From Hydrogenophaga sp. (GTDB lineage: Bacteria; Pseudomonadota; Gammaproteobacteria; Burkholderiales; Burkholderiaceae_C): DNA of 63,247 bases. The notes below the pieces were generated by a model, which made no database searches, was not told the origin of the DNA, and saw nothing but the letters and a program-made list of their open reading frames with translations. The number at the start of each line of letters is the position of its first letter. The first letter of the stretch is position 1. Positions 17,766-27,307 of the stretch are shown piece by piece. The stretch is from NCBI GenBank assembly GCA_018333605.1, contig JAGXSV010000061.1, positions 1-63,247 of the forward strand, in the 5' to 3' direction. A program made the translations under genes and the position numbers.

Positions 17766-18521
17766 TCAGCCTGCGTCCACCGCTGGTGCAGACAACGGGG
17801 ATGGCGCAACCAGCTCGTCGCGCGCAATCTGACCATCGACCAACGCCACCAGGCGGTCGCAACGCGCGGCCAGCCGGAGGTCGTGGGTCACCACCACAAA
17901 CGACACGCCGCGCTCGGCGTGCATGCGGCGCAACAGCGCGAACACCTCGTCCGAAGACGCCGTGTCGAGGTTGCCTGTGGGTTCATCGGCCAGCACCAGC
18001 GGCGGTGCCATCACCAGGGCACGGGCGATCGCCACACGCTGCTGCATGCCACCCGAAAGCTCGGACGGGCGCTTGTCCATGGCCCGGGACAGGCCGACCG
18101 CGTCCAGCAACTCACGGGCATGGGCCAGTTGCTTGGGACCCACCCGCCCTTCGGCCATGAGGGCGGGCATGGTCACGTTTTCCAGCGCCGTGAAGGCCGG
18201 CAACAGGTGGTGGAACTGAAAAACGAACCCGAGCATCAAGCGACGGCGCATGGTCAGTTCGGTGTCGTCCAGGTCTTGCACCGCCTCGCCCCGCAGGCGG
18301 TAGCTCCCGGCCGTCATGCGCTCGAGCAAGCCAAGGATATGCAGCAGCGTGCTCTTGCCCGAGCCGGAGGGCCCCATCAAGGCCGTGAATTCGCCCGCGT
18401 TCACGCGCAGCGAGAGTCCATGCAGCACCTCGGCTTCCGAGGGCAGGCCGGCGTTGTAGGTCTTGCGCACGCCGTCGAGTTCGATCAAGGGCGTGGGTGA
18501 CGGGGGGGCGTGTTCTGCCAT
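17766..18521 (-). CDS. ABC transporter ATP-binding protein (LolD/MacB-type)
   Basis: This 251-residue ATPase has Walker [10 protein letters not shown] near residue 52, Q-loop FQFHHLLP, signature [15 protein letters not shown] near residue 150, Walker [13 protein letters not shown] and the switch His in VVVTHD. The EPTGNLDT sequence is typical of the MacB/LolD/FtsE branch, which works with FtsX-fold permeases. It is the last gene of a four-gene leftward unit ruvB-adaptor-permease-ATPase, with 18 nt to the permease. The three genes together should form a periplasm-spanning mechanotransmission exporter with an unknown substrate. Confidence 0.92.
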   Translation of the reverse strand: MAEHAPPSPTPLIELDGVRKTYNAGLPSEAEVLHGLSLRVNAGEFTALMGPSGSGKSTLLHILGLLERMTAGSYRLRGEAVQDLDDTELTMRRRLMLGFVFQFHHLLPAFTALENVTMPALMAEGRVGPKQLAHARELLDAVGLSRAMDKRPSELSGGMQQRVAIARALVMAPPLVLADEPTGNLDTASSDEVFALLRRMHAERGVSFVVVTHDLRLAARCDRLVALVDGQIARDELVAPSPLSAPAVDAG

Positions 18522-18539
18522 GCTCGGTTGGGCCTGCGG

Positions 18540-19766
18540 TCAGATGCGGATGGCCTGCGCCGGGTCCATGGCTGCAGCACGGCGCGCCGGGGCAACGGCC
18601 GCCAACACCCCACAGACGGTGGCGATCAGGGCGATCTGCACAGCCAGCGCGGGTTGCAGTGTGATGTCAAACAGCGCAAGCCCGTCAGAGCCCCGCACAA
18701 AGGTGGTGAACAGCCAAATGAGGACCACAGCCAGCACGATCCCCAGCGCCGAGCCGACCGAACCCAGCACCGCACCCTGCAACAGGAACACCCGCAACAC
18801 CTGGCCCTGCGTGGCGCCCATGGCGCGAAGAATGCCGATCTCCCGGCTCTTTTGCACCACCGACACCACCAACACACTGGCGATGCCCAGCACCACCACC
18901 ACCAGCACCACGCCACGGATCAGGCTGGTGCTGACCGACTGCGCATTCAGTGCCGAGACCAGTTGCGCATTGCTTTCCTGCCAGCTTTCCACCTGGTAGG
19001 GCAGCTGGCGGCGCAAATCGTCGGCCAGCGCCTGCGCCGCCCACACGTCGCGCACGGCGAGGTCGATGGTGGTCGCACCACCGGGCAGGTCGAGGAAGCT
19101 TTGGGCTGCACGCAGCGGCACGATCACGGTGCGCCGGTTGAGCTCCTTGACACCCAGGTCCACCAACGCAGTCACACGCACCGCGTCGCTGACCAAGGCG
19201 GTCTGCACCATGAACCGGTCGCCCACACGCACGCCCAGGTCGGCCGCCAGATCGCGCCCCACGATGGCTTCACCCGGCCCCAACCGGGCAACACCGCTGA
19301 CCACCTTGCCGCGCAACCCGACGATGCGGTCGTAGCGGTCCAGATCGACGCCCATGAGCGAAATCGACTGCGTGGCCTCGCCACGCAATGCCAGCCCCCC
19401 GCCGGCCACCATGGGCGAGACGGCGGCAACACCGGGCCGCTTTTCAAGCTCGGGCAACAGGGCCTGCCAGTTGGCCACCGAGCGCAAACGCTGGGCGCGC
19501 GGCTGGGCTTCGGTCAGCGTTTGGACCCCCAGCACCCGCTCGGCGGCGGGCATCACCACATCGTCGGGCGAACGCAGCGTGATGTGCGCCTGTGCGCCGA
19601 GGGTTTTGGACAAGGTGTTGGCCTGCAGCCCACTGATCAGCGCCGAGATGTAGGTGATCACCGCCACCCCCATGGCCACGCCGACCATGATCAGCACGGT
19701 CTGCATGCGACCTTCGCGCAGAAAACGCATGGCCACCCGAAGTTCAAAGCCGAGCAGCGCGGGCAT
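18540..19766 (-). CDS. ABC transporter permease, FtsX/MacB fold
   Basis: This 408-residue inner membrane protein has one helix near the N-terminus (residues 22-44), a large periplasmic domain of about 220 residues (45-270) and three C-terminal helices (about 280-305, 330-355, 370-395). This layout is that of LolC/LolE/MacB-type permeases. The coupling helix segment SREIGILRAMGAT is clearly present between helices 2 and 3. It forms a unit with the ATPase (18 nt) and the adaptor (5 nt). An adaptor with this fold suggests export rather than lipoprotein release. Confidence 0.9.
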   Translation of the reverse strand: MPALLGFELRVAMRFLREGRMQTVLIMVGVAMGVAVITYISALISGLQANTLSKTLGAQAHITLRSPDDVVMPAAERVLGVQTLTEAQPRAQRLRSVANWQALLPELEKRPGVAAVSPMVAGGGLALRGEATQSISLMGVDLDRYDRIVGLRGKVVSGVARLGPGEAIVGRDLAADLGVRVGDRFMVQTALVSDAVRVTALVDLGVKELNRRTVIVPLRAAQSFLDLPGGATTIDLAVRDVWAAQALADDLRRQLPYQVESWQESNAQLVSALNAQSVSTSLIRGVVLVVVVLGIASVLVVSVVQKSREIGILRAMGATQGQVLRVFLLQGAVLGSVGSALGIVLAVVLIWLFTTFVRGSDGLALFDITLQPALAVQIALIATVCGVLAAVAPARRAAAMDPAQAIRI

Positions 19767-19771
19767 GGCGT

Positions 19772-21094
19772 TCAGCGCCCCATGGCATTGGTGAGCGCCG
19801 ATCCGGCATCGCCTGCGGCCGAGGACGCAACGGCGGCACGGACCTGCTGTCCGCTCACGGGCCTGGTACGGACCCGCTGCCCTTCCTGGACACCGGCCCC
19901 GATCAACACCTCGTCGCCCGCGGACAGCCCTTCCAGCACCTCGACCGCATCCAGCGTGCGAAGCCCCAGGCGCACGTCGCGGGGCTGCGCACGGCCCTCG
20001 ACGCGCACCAGCACACGCCCGGTTGCACGGGCAGCACCGGTCACACTGGCCGCACCATCGCGCAGCGCCGCCAGCGGCAGCACCAGCGTGCTGTCGCGCC
20101 GGGCGGTTTCCACCTCGACCGACAAGGTCATGTCTTCACGCAGGTAAGCCGGCGCCGCCTCCACCAGCGAAAACCGCACCTCGATGGCGCCCCGCTGGGC
20201 ATCCACCGCAGGCGCAATGGACAACACCTTGGCCATGAAGCGCTGCGCGGGAAACGCATCGGCCACCACCGCGGCGGTCTGGTCCGGGCGCAGCTGGTCC
20301 AGAAAGCGTTCGTCCACCTGCGCGCTCAGCTGCGTCGGGCCGGCCAGCGCCAAGGCCATGAGCGCCCGACCCGGCTGCACAATCTGGCCCGGCTCCACGG
20401 CGCGCAAGAGCACCTGCGCATCGGCCGGCGCCCGCACGCTGGCCTGTGCCTGGCGCGCCTGCGCCGCTGCGCTGGCCGCTTGCGCCACCGCCAGCTGGGC
20501 CTGGGCCTGCGCAAGTTCGGTACCCGACTCGCCAACAGCCTGGTTTTGCGCCCGCGCGCTGGCCTGCTGGGCCTGGGCCACGGCCACGGCACGCCGGACG
20601 TCGTCCAGACGGGACGCACTCAGAAAGCCCTGGGCCACCAGTTGCTCGGTGCGGGTGAGTTCCGCCACGGCCGCGCGAAGGTTCGCGTCCGCCTGGGCCA
20701 CGGCGGCAGAGGCTGCACTGCGCCCCGTGCTGCGCAAGCCGGCCAGGCGCGCCTGGGCTTGCTGCTGGGTAGCCTGCGCCTGGGCCCATGCCGCGTCCAG
20801 CTCGTCAGATTCCAAGCGCAGCAACACGTCACCCTGGCGCACGGCAGCACCTTCGTTCACCAGCACCTGCGCCACCCGCCCGGTGATGGTGCTGCCCACC
20901 TCCACGCGCGAAAGGGTGGCGACTCGGGCCGAAAACTGCAGCGTGCGCACCAGCGGCGCGGCTTGAACGGTGACGGTGTCCACCAACGGTCCGCGCATGA
21001 ACAGCCAGGCGCCCCATCCGATGGCCACCACCAGCACGGCGCCTGCAACACCGAGCCAGCGGCGCCCTGCCGGTGCCGAGGCCGCCCGGGTCAC
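19772..21094 (-). CDS. HlyD/MacA-type periplasmic adaptor of the ABC exporter
   Basis: This 440-residue membrane-fusion protein has an N-terminal membrane anchor (residues 12-32), a lipoyl half-motif ([23 protein letters not shown]), a long Ala/Gln-rich coiled-coil hairpin (about residues 95-215), the second lipoyl half ([20 protein letters not shown]) and a C-terminal beta-barrel/MP domain. The start is GTG 21094, which overlaps the ruvB stop by 4 nt (GTGA), so translation is probably coupled to ruvB. An outer membrane TolC partner is not encoded nearby. Confidence 0.88.
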   Translation of the reverse strand: MTRAASAPAGRRWLGVAGAVLVVAIGWGAWLFMRGPLVDTVTVQAAPLVRTLQFSARVATLSRVEVGSTITGRVAQVLVNEGAAVRQGDVLLRLESDELDAAWAQAQATQQQAQARLAGLRSTGRSAASAAVAQADANLRAAVAELTRTEQLVAQGFLSASRLDDVRRAVAVAQAQQASARAQNQAVGESGTELAQAQAQLAVAQAASAAAQARQAQASVRAPADAQVLLRAVEPGQIVQPGRALMALALAGPTQLSAQVDERFLDQLRPDQTAAVVADAFPAQRFMAKVLSIAPAVDAQRGAIEVRFSLVEAAPAYLREDMTLSVEVETARRDSTLVLPLAALRDGAASVTGAARATGRVLVRVEGRAQPRDVRLGLRTLDAVEVLEGLSAGDEVLIGAGVQEGQRVRTRPVSGQQVRAAVASSAAGDAGSALTNAMGR

Positions 21095-22146
21095 AGGCCC
21101 GCCTCAAACAAACCGTCGGTCTTGGGCGGCGCCACGCCCAGGTGCCGGTAAGCCGCCAGCGTGGCGATACGCCCGCGCGGCGTGCGCTGCAAATAACCCT
21201 GCTGAATCAGATACGGCTCAATCACATCTTCAATGGTGTCTCGTTCTTCGCCAATGCTGGCTGCAATGTTGTCCAGCCCCACCGGCCCGCCATCAAAGCG
21301 GTGAATCACGGCTTCCAGCAGCTTGCGGTCCATCAGGTCAAAGCCCTGCGGGTCCACGTCCAGCATGGCCAGCGCGCGGTTGGCGATGTCCAGTGTGATG
21401 GTGCCGCTGCCCTTCACATCGGCATAGTCGCGCACGCGGCGCAGCAGCCGGTTGGCAATGCGTGGTGTGCCCCGCGAACGCCGCGCCACCTCCATGCCAC
21501 CGGCCTCGTCCATCGGCGCATTCAACAAGCCCGCGCTGCGCTTGACGATGCGCGCCAGCTCTTCAGCGGTGTAAAACTCCAGCCGCGCCACGATGCCAAA
21601 ACGGTCGCGCAGCGGGTTGGTGAGCATGCCCGCGCGGGTGGTGGCACCCACCAGGGTGAAGGGCTGCAGGTCCAGCTTGATGCTGCGCGCCGCCGGGCCC
21701 TCGCCAATCATGATGTCGATCTGGTAGTCCTCCAGCGCGGGGTACAAGATCTCTTCCACCACCGGGCTGAGCCGGTGGATCTCGTCGATGAACAGCACAT
21801 CGTTGGGCTCCAGGTTGGTCAACAGCGCCGCCAGGTCTTTGGGCTTTTCCAGCACCGGCCCGCTGGTCTGGCGCAGGTTCACGCCCAGCTCTTGCGCAAT
21901 GATGTGGCTCAGCGTGGTCTTGCCCAGGCCGGGCGGGCCGAACAGCAGCACATGGTCCAGCGCTTCGTTGCGCATCTTGGCCGCACCAATGAAAATCTCC
22001 AGCTGTTCGCGCACCTTTTGCTGGCCCACGTAGTCGTCCAGCAACTTGGGGCGCAGCGCACGCTCAATCGCCTCTTCCTTGGGCGAAGCGGGCGCCGCCG
22101 ACACCATGCGGGGCGCGGGGGCAAAGTCGTCGGTCTGGATGGTCAC
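21091..22146 (-). CDS. ruvB: Holliday junction branch migration ATPase RuvB
   Basis: This 351-residue AAA+ motor drives branch migration of Holliday junctions with RuvA. Walker [10 protein letters not shown] is near residue 66, Walker [14 protein letters not shown] near residue 113, sensor I GATTRAG near residue 165, the arginine finger region LRDRFG near residue 178, and the winged-helix domain ([16 protein letters not shown]) is C-terminal. Length is normal. In many genomes ruvA and ruvB are adjacent, but here about 1.6 kb of accessory genes lie between them on the same strand. Downstream it overlaps an ABC exporter adaptor gene. Confidence 0.97.
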   Translation of the reverse strand: MTIQTDDFAPAPRMVSAAPASPKEEAIERALRPKLLDDYVGQQKVREQLEIFIGAAKMRNEALDHVLLFGPPGLGKTTLSHIIAQELGVNLRQTSGPVLEKPKDLAALLTNLEPNDVLFIDEIHRLSPVVEEILYPALEDYQIDIMIGEGPAARSIKLDLQPFTLVGATTRAGMLTNPLRDRFGIVARLEFYTAEELARIVKRSAGLLNAPMDEAGGMEVARRSRGTPRIANRLLRRVRDYADVKGSGTITLDIANRALAMLDVDPQGFDLMDRKLLEAVIHRFDGGPVGLDNIAASIGEERDTIEDVIEPYLIQQGYLQRTPRGRIATLAAYRHLGVAPPKTDGLFEAGL

Positions 22147-22277
22147 AGAGGGGCCCTAGCAGAGGGGGAACGGGGGGTAAGCGCTGACTATACACACCGG
22201 TATTTCGCCGGCTTGCTCGAATCAAGAAGCGGCTGGTGTGCAAATCGCAGTCAGACAGCAGAAAAGAATCACCGCTT

Positions 22278-22547
22278 TTACCGGTACGCCTCGCGCCGAT
22301 TGCCGATGCGCAGCACGCGCACCACGATGCGCTGATCCTGAATGTCGCAGACGAGGCGCCAGTCACCCACGCGGTACTTCCAGTAACTCCCCAGCCGGGC
22401 CCCAGACAACGCCTCGCCGATGCTGCGCGGGTCGTCCAAAGGTGACAGCCGGTCCCGCAGAAATCCGACCAATCTGGTTTGGATCGGGCGGTCGAGTTTC
22501 TTCAGTTCCTTCAGCGCATCCGGGTCGAACTCAATTTGCCAGGCCAA
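22278..22547 (-). CDS. RelE/ParE-superfamily toxin
   Basis: This 89-residue protein has the family fold signature: FDPDALKELKKLDRPIQTRL at the N-terminus, GSYWKYRVGDWRLVCDI in the middle, and VVRVLRIGNRREAYR with basic C-terminal residues typical of RelE mRNA interferases. Such toxins cleave mRNA on the ribosome and are neutralised by the antitoxin. It overlaps the upstream antitoxin gene by 17 nt, the usual toxin-antitoxin arrangement. Confidence 0.9.
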   Translation of the reverse strand: MAWQIEFDPDALKELKKLDRPIQTRLVGFLRDRLSPLDDPRSIGEALSGARLGSYWKYRVGDWRLVCDIQDQRIVVRVLRIGNRREAYR

Positions 22548-22743
22548 GCTCGCGCTCCGCTTCGGTCAGCGGGATGGTCTTGCGGTTCTTGCGCGCGCGA
22601 GCTTCAGCCAGGTAGAAGTCTTCAAGGTCGTCCAGGTGCTCCAGGATCGCCTCGCGTGCCAGCGCGGTTTTGGTGCGCCCGGTCTCCTGGGTCAGTCGAT
22701 CCAGACGGGCTTCGATGTCGGGGGTGAGACGGATGGCAAGCAT
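22531..22743 (-). CDS. RelB-like ribbon-helix-helix antitoxin
   Basis: This 70-residue protein begins with a ribbon-helix-helix DNA-binding segment (MLAIRLTPDIEARLDRLTQE, then GRTKTALAREAILEHL), followed by the DLEDFYLAEARARKNRK toxin-binding helix. The start ATG 22743 is preceded by GGAG at the right distance. A 20-bp palindrome directly upstream (22755-22774) is the likely operator for autoregulation. The pair lies in the accessory insertion between ruvB and ruvA and may stabilise it. Confidence 0.88.
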   Translation of the reverse strand: MLAIRLTPDIEARLDRLTQETGRTKTALAREAILEHLDDLEDFYLAEARARKNRKTIPLTEAERELGLAN

Positions 22744-22754
22744 GGGGCACTCCT

Positions 22755-22774
22755 TTGCTATACAAGTATAGCAA
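22755..22774. promoter_or_regulatory. Palindromic operator of the toxin-antitoxin operon
   Basis: The site TTGCTATACAAGTATAGCAA has two 9-bp arms and a 2-nt centre, ending 11 nt before the antitoxin start codon. On the minus strand it contains TATACT, a good -10 box, so binding of the ribbon-helix-helix antitoxin would block the promoter. No strong -35 was seen. Confidence 0.7.
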
Positions 22775-22828
22775 CCCATCTCGTTGCACGCTATTTTTTC
22801 TCCCAACGCGCATCCAAGCTCAGCCTCT

Positions 22829-22942
22829 TTAGACCGTGCAACCCGCTCGTTCACCCACTTCGCGCAGCAACTTCTCACACGCACCCACCGCCCGCATGGC
22901 CACTTCAAACTGTGATTGATTGGCCTTCAATATGTCGTCCAG
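22829..22942 (-). pseudogene. Detached 3' part of the unknown gene, after the amber codon
   Basis: Thirty-seven sense codons follow TAG 22943-22945 in the same frame and end at TAA 22829-22831. The encoded LDDILKANQSQFEVAMRAV and CEKLLREVGERA read as amphipathic helices. It has no start codon or ribosome site of its own, so it would be made only by readthrough of the amber codon. Confidence 0.55.
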
Positions 22943-23740
22943 CTACAGCGCGTCGTACCCGCCAAAGACATAAGAAACAGATTTCCGCGCACGGTCCTCC
23001 TTGAATTCCACGCCACCGTGACCTTCGACCTTGGTCTCAGAAAATCCAACCCGACGCGTGACACGCTCGACCTCTCCGAACTCGAAGTGCTGAGATATTC
23101 CGTGCGCTGCGCGATTGCGCCAATCACCGGTGGCGTCCCGGTAATCACCAGGATCCATTTGCTGGACATGGGCCATCAACGCCCCAGCCTCGTGCCACCC
23201 ACTGGACTTAGCCATGAACTGCGCCTCTGCTTCTTCCCGTCTCAGGAATACCGCGTGCGGCTTCTTATGGTTTTGTTGCAGTCGCTTGAATACCTTCGCG
23301 TCTTCTGCCAAAACATCCCGGTATCCAGCAACCACCCGCAGATTTCCGACATGAACCACTTGGGTAGCAAATCGGGTCAATCGATCTCGGGAGCCCGCTG
23401 GTTGGTGCAGGCAGAAGTACGCCAATGGCTCAACAAACTCTGACCGAACATCCCACCGATCCTTTTCGTCATTGATCGTTGCCAACACGCGGCTCCAAGC
23501 AGTCCAAGAACGCAACCGGTGATTCCACGCGTTGATCGCGTTGATCAACTCGTTGAGATTAGAGCTGAGCATTTGATCGCCGAACCTTGGTAGCGACCAC
23601 TCGCTGACTTCTTTCTCCAACCCATAGGGAAGAAACGGCTTCGCTGACGTATCTCGATCAAGCTCCAGCCAATACTGTTGGTATGCACCAGACAGCAGGG
23701 CGCGATAGCGGGCGATATGCGTTTCGCGATCGTCGTTCAT
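22943..23740 (-). CDS. Unknown protein, probably truncated by an in-frame amber stop, with an RNxxxH motif
   Basis: I do not recognise this 265-residue protein. It is mostly helical by composition, without signal peptide or membrane helix. Near residue 205 it has DWRNRAAHG, which fits the R-[N/D/H]-x3-H active-site motif of HEPN ribonucleases, but one motif is weak evidence. The frame ends at TAG 22943-22945 after GGYDAL and then stays open in the same frame for 37 more codons (LDDILKANQSQFEVAMRAV onward) to TAA at 22829. The tail has normal coding character, so the gene probably once encoded about 303 residues and carries a nonsense mutation. The start is ATG 23740, 9 nt after the ruvA stop, so it should be cotranscribed with ruvA. 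Codon use is less GC-rich than in its neighbours, which suggests transfer. Confidence 0.65.
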   Translation of the reverse strand: MNDDRETHIARYRALLSGAYQQYWLELDRDTSAKPFLPYGLEKEVSEWSLPRFGDQMLSSNLNELINAINAWNHRLRSWTAWSRVLATINDEKDRWDVRSEFVEPLAYFCLHQPAGSRDRLTRFATQVVHVGNLRVVAGYRDVLAEDAKVFKRLQQNHKKPHAVFLRREEAEAQFMAKSSGWHEAGALMAHVQQMDPGDYRDATGDWRNRAAHGISQHFEFGEVERVTRRVGFSETKVEGHGGVEFKEDRARKSVSYVFGGYDAL

Positions 23741-23749
23741 TGGGCGCAA

Positions 23750-24328
23750 TCACTTCGCCAGCGCCTTCAGCGCCAGCTTGATGCCTTCGCTCACCCCCAC
23801 ATCCGCCGGCAGGGCTTTCAGCGCGGCCGCCGCGTCCTTCTCGTTGTAGCCCAGCGCCATCAGCGCCTGCTGGATGTCGCTCTGCGCGTCGCTGCGCGCC
23901 AGGCCGGCACCGGGCAGGTTGAGGTCGGCGCCGAGCTTGCCCTTGAGTTCGAGCAGCAGGCGCTCGGCGGTCTTCTTGCCGATGCCCGGCACCTTGACGA
24001 TGCGGCCGGCTTCCTGGGCAGTCACGGCCTGCGCCAGTTCGGCCACCGAGAGACCCGAGAGCACCGAGAGCGCCGTGCGCGGGCCGATGCCGCTGATCTT
24101 GACCAGCTGGCGGAACGCCTCGCGCTCCGCAGCGCTGCCAAAGCCGTAGAGCAGTTGTGCGTCTTCGCGCACCACGAAGTGCGTGAGCAGCGCCACTTTT
24201 TCGCCCAGCGCGGGCAGGTTGTAGAAGGTGCTCATCGGCACGTCCACCTCGTAACCGACGCCGTGGCAGTCGATCAGGATCTGGGGCGGATTTTTCTCCA
24301 GCAGCGTGCCGGTCAATTTGCCTATCAT
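23750..24328 (-). CDS. ruvA: Holliday junction-binding protein RuvA
   Basis: This 192-residue protein forms tetramers that clamp four-way junctions and recruit RuvB. Domain I ([26 protein letters not shown]), the helix-hairpin-helix motifs ([15 protein letters not shown] and [19 protein letters not shown]) and the flexible C-terminal domain III ([13 protein letters not shown]) are all present. Start ATG 24328 is the conserved MIG start. The open frame continues upstream through an intergenic repeat to 24484 and is not coding there. It is transcribed divergently from phoH and followed by the unknown gene. Confidence 0.96.
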   Translation of the reverse strand: MIGKLTGTLLEKNPPQILIDCHGVGYEVDVPMSTFYNLPALGEKVALLTHFVVREDAQLLYGFGSAAEREAFRQLVKISGIGPRTALSVLSGLSVAELAQAVTAQEAGRIVKVPGIGKKTAERLLLELKGKLGADLNLPGAGLARSDAQSDIQQALMALGYNEKDAAAALKALPADVGVSEGIKLALKALAK

Positions 24329-24355
24329 TGGGGTTTCTTTCACAGATGGTCGTTC

Positions 24356-24420
24356 GCCGGGCCGCCCCAAGAACGACCGCCCCCCTCGGGGGGCCTGGCG
24401 CAGCCAGGTCAGGGGGCTCA
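24356..24420. repeat. Comamonadaceae-type palindromic repeat between ruvA and phoH
   Basis: It contains GGGCCGCCCCAAG, then CCCCCCTCGGGGGG, then CTGGCGCAGCCAG. It shares its first half with the copies at 70-136 and 48082-48155 but has a different 3' half. It occupies the divergent promoter region of ruvA and phoH. Confidence 0.7.
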
Positions 24421-24440
24421 CATTATTCTGGATTATCGGT

Positions 24441-25427
24441 TTGATCCTCCGCCACACCTTCTCCCCGCCCGACAACCTGCGCATGGGTCACCTCTGCGGG
24501 CCCATGGACAGCCACATCCGCAGCATCGAGGCGGGCCTGCAGGTCAAGGTGGCGCACCGCTTCGAGCAGTTCCGCATCGAAGGCCCCAAGGCCAAGGCCA
24601 ACCAGGCGCTGGAGACCCTGCAGGCGCTGTACGAGATGGCGAAGAAGCCGATCCCGGCCGAAACCGTGCAGCTGATGCTGAGCGGCGACACCGCGCTGGC
24701 CGAGCCGGGCGACGGCGCGCTGGCGATGCAGACGCGGCGCGGCGAGGTGCGCGGGCGCACGCCGGCCCAGACGCGCTACCTGGAGAACATGGCCACGCAC
24801 GACATCACCTTCGGCATCGGCCCGGCCGGCACCGGCAAGACCTACCTGGCCGTGGCCTGCGCCGTGGACGCGCTGGAGCGCAGCGCGGTCCAGCGCATCG
24901 TGCTCACCCGCCCGGCCGTGGAAGCGGGCGAAAAGCTCGGCTTCCTGCCTGGCGACCTGGGCCAGAAGGTGGACCCGTACCTGCGCCCGCTGTACGACGC
25001 GCTGCACGACCTGATGGGCTTCGACAAGGTGCAGAAGGCGTTCGAGCGCCAGCAGATCGAGATCGCGCCGCTGGCCTTCATGCGCGGGCGCACGCTCAAC
25101 CACGCTTTCGTGATCCTGGACGAGGCGCAGAACACCACCGTCGAGCAGATGAAGATGTTCCTCACCCGCATCGGTTTCGGCAGCAAGGCCGTGGTCACCG
25201 GCGACGTGAGCCAGATCGACCTGCCGCGCACCGAGCTCAGTGGCCTGATCGACGCCGAGCGCGTGCTCAAGCGCGTGCAGGGCATCGCCATCACGCGCCT
25301 GAGCAGCGCCGACGTGGTGCGGCACCCGCTGGTGGCGCGCATCGTGGACGCCTACGACGCGCGCAGCAGCGAGGCCGACGATCGGCTGCCGCCGCTGCCC
25401 AAACGCGTGCGCCGCAAAGCCACCTGA
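24441..25427 (+). CDS. phoH: PhoH family ATPase
   Basis: This protein of about 328 residues is a cytosolic P-loop ATPase. Walker A GPAGTGKT is near residue 130, [16 protein letters not shown] near residue 158, Walker [10 protein letters not shown] near residue 223, and GDVSQIDLP near 255 is a PhoH signature. An N-terminal KH-like segment (residues 30-60) suggests RNA binding. The start is taken as TTG 24441, giving [20 protein letters not shown], which is where family similarity begins. The ATG at 24306 would translate the repeat, and the site before TTG is weak. It is directly followed by ybeY (7 nt), the typical proteobacterial pair for rRNA processing. Confidence 0.9.
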   Translation: MILRHTFSPPDNLRMGHLCGPMDSHIRSIEAGLQVKVAHRFEQFRIEGPKAKANQALETLQALYEMAKKPIPAETVQLMLSGDTALAEPGDGALAMQTRRGEVRGRTPAQTRYLENMATHDITFGIGPAGTGKTYLAVACAVDALERSAVQRIVLTRPAVEAGEKLGFLPGDLGQKVDPYLRPLYDALHDLMGFDKVQKAFERQQIEIAPLAFMRGRTLNHAFVILDEAQNTTVEQMKMFLTRIGFGSKAVVTGDVSQIDLPRTELSGLIDAERVLKRVQGIAITRLSSADVVRHPLVARIVDAYDARSSEADDRLPPLPKRVRRKAT

Positions 25428-25434
25428 TCACACC

Positions 25435-25893
25435 ATGACCCTGCCCTCATTGAGTCTCTCCCTGCAGTTCGGCGCGCTGGCCGATGCCGCCCTCCACCGC
25501 GCCGCGCTGCCGCGCCACACCGTCGCCCGCTGCATCCGCCACGCGCTGGAGACCGACGCGGAAATCACCGTGCGCATCGTGGATGCCGAAGAAGGCCAGG
25601 CCCTGAACCGCGACTACCGCGGCAAGGACTACGCCACCAACGTGCTGACCTTCGACTACGCAACCGACCCCCTGGTGATGGCCGATCTGGTGCTCTGCGC
25701 ACCGGTCGTGGCACGCGAGGCCGCCGAGCTGAAGAAACCGCTGGCCGAACACTACGCCCACCTGCTGGTGCACGGCACCCTGCACGCGCAGGGCTGGGAC
25801 CACGAGACCAGCGAGGCCGACGCCGAAGCGATGGAGGCGCGCGAGACGGCGATCCTGGCCGGGCTGGGGCAGCCGAACCCTTACGCGGCCTGA
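25435..25893 (+). CDS. ybeY: Endoribonuclease YbeY (16S rRNA 3'-end maturation)
   Basis: This 152-residue zinc-dependent RNase is required for maturation and quality control of 16S rRNA. The metal site [11 protein letters not shown] (H-x3-H-x5-H) lies near residues 112-122, and the substrate groove motif NVLTFDY is near residue 63. Length is typical. Its 3' end overlaps the convergent chorismatase gene by 13 nt. Confidence 0.95.
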   Translation: MTLPSLSLSLQFGALADAALHRAALPRHTVARCIRHALETDAEITVRIVDAEEGQALNRDYRGKDYATNVLTFDYATDPLVMADLVLCAPVVAREAAELKKPLAEHYAHLLVHGTLHAQGWDHETSEADAEAMEARETAILAGLGQPNPYAA

Positions 25894-26861
25894 ACCACGC
25901 GCAGCCCCTGGGCCTCGATCTCCACCAGCAACTCGCTGCGGCAGACGTCGGCCTGCAGGTACAGTGTTTCAGCGCTGGCCACGCGCCCGGCCATCTCGGC
26001 CCTCACCGCGCCCAGGTCGGCCGCGTGGCGGATGTAGACCCGGTAGCTCAGATCGGCGAGCGCAAAGGCCCCCCGGGGGCTGAGGCGCTGCGCCTCGGCC
26101 AGCACGGCCTCGATGTTGTCCAGGCTCTCGCGGGTCTGTGCGGCCACGTCGCCCAGGTGCACGCTCTGGTGCCCGACGATGCTCGCCGTGCCGGAAATGA
26201 ACAGCAGTTCCTGTCCCGGCGGATAGACCAGGGCGGCGCGTGAAAAAGTCGGGCTGCGCGGCCCGTACTCGCCGGGATACAGAAAGGCGCTGACCTGGCG
26301 CGGGTTCTCCACCGGCACGGCCGGCGTGGACCCGGCCAGAAAAGCGACCGACAGCGGGCCGGAGCGCACCCCCAGTGCACAGGCCGCCGGCACCCGGCCC
26401 ACCACGCAGCGCGACGCGCCCTCGAACGCCTGGGCGCGGCCCAGGTTGAACTGCCGGTAACGCTCCAGGCCCTGTTGGTCCTGGTTGATGTCGGCCATGT
26501 AGTTCCAGAGCCGCCACAGGTGCGGCAGGCCCTGGGCATCGAGCAGGCGAAAGAGGCGGGCATACGCGGCTTCGCTGGCGGCCTGCAGCCCGACGTCCGG
26601 GCCCTCGTCGATCTCGATCACGCCAAACAGCTGATCGCCCTGGCGCCGCCAGCGGATGCCCTCGCTCTCGCCCGCCAGCGGCGGACTGTCCACCAGCCAG
26701 GCCTCGTGCCACGGTGTGCTGCCCGCGCCCAGCAGGGGCGCGCGCAGCGGCTGCAGCGGCCAGGCCGGCGTTGCACCGTTCCAGGGCTCCCCCACCAGGC
26801 TCTCGCCCAGCACGTGACCGGCAGCGACGGGGTTCGCGGAAGAATGAAAAATCAGGGCCAT
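25881..26861 (-). CDS. FkbO/Hyg5/XanB2-type chorismatase
   Basis: This 326-residue protein is related to chorismate-cleaving enzymes with a YjgF-like trimer fold. Visible blocks are [33 protein letters not shown], the conserved [24 protein letters not shown] near residue 205, and [17 protein letters not shown] near residue 240, all hallmarks of this family (often misannotated as pteridine-dependent dioxygenase). The closest role known to me is XanB2, which makes 3- and 4-hydroxybenzoate plus pyruvate from chorismate. If so, it could feed ubiquinone or aryl pigment synthesis, but the product type cannot be read here. Start ATG 26861. It is the last gene of the transporter-dtd-chorismatase unit. 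Confidence 0.75.
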   Translation of the reverse strand: MALIFHSSANPVAAGHVLGESLVGEPWNGATPAWPLQPLRAPLLGAGSTPWHEAWLVDSPPLAGESEGIRWRRQGDQLFGVIEIDEGPDVGLQAASEAAYARLFRLLDAQGLPHLWRLWNYMADINQDQQGLERYRQFNLGRAQAFEGASRCVVGRVPAACALGVRSGPLSVAFLAGSTPAVPVENPRQVSAFLYPGEYGPRSPTFSRAALVYPPGQELLFISGTASIVGHQSVHLGDVAAQTRESLDNIEAVLAEAQRLSPRGAFALADLSYRVYIRHAADLGAVRAEMAGRVASAETLYLQADVCRSELLVEIEAQGLRVVQAA

Positions 26862-26866
26862 GCCAC

Positions 26867-27307
26867 TCAGCTCATGTTCAAGGGAATGGTCACCGGGCCG
26901 TCGTTGACCAGGTGCACCTGCATGTCGGCGCCAAAGCGCCCGGTCTGCACCACCGGGTGCTGCGCCCGAGCCGCTTCGACAAAGCGGTCGTACAGCGCTT
27001 CGCCCAGACCCGGCGGCGCGGCAGCGGAGAAACCGGGCCGGTTGCCACTCTTCGTGTCGGCCGCCAGGGTGAACTGGCTCACGACCAGCAGGCCACCGCC
27101 CACGTCCTGCACGCTGCGGTTCATCTTGCCGGCTTCGTCGCTGAAGATGCGCAGCTTCAGGATCTTGGCCAGCAGCTTCTGGCCCACGGCCTCGGTGTCG
27201 TCCGGTTCGGCGCACACCAGCACCAGCAGGCCGGCGCCGATCTGGCCCACGGTTTCACCCGCAATCACCACGCGGGCTTCGCTCACGCGCTGCAACAGGG
27301 CGATCAA
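26867..27307 (-). CDS. dtd: D-aminoacyl-tRNA deacylase
   Basis: This 146-residue dimeric enzyme removes D-amino acids (and misacylated Gly) from tRNA. The catalytic SQFTLAAD near residue 78 and the Gly-cisPro motif NDGPVTIPL near residue 135 are both present, with NRPGF between them. The start is TTG 27307, reading (M)[14 protein letters not shown] as in the family. It overlaps the upstream transporter stop by 4 nt (TTGA), indicating translational coupling. The long upstream frame is a shadow. Confidence 0.92.
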   Translation of the reverse strand: MIALLQRVSEARVVIAGETVGQIGAGLLVLVCAEPDDTEAVGQKLLAKILKLRIFSDEAGKMNRSVQDVGGGLLVVSQFTLAADTKSGNRPGFSAAAPPGLGEALYDRFVEAARAQHPVVQTGRFGADMQVHLVNDGPVTIPLNMS

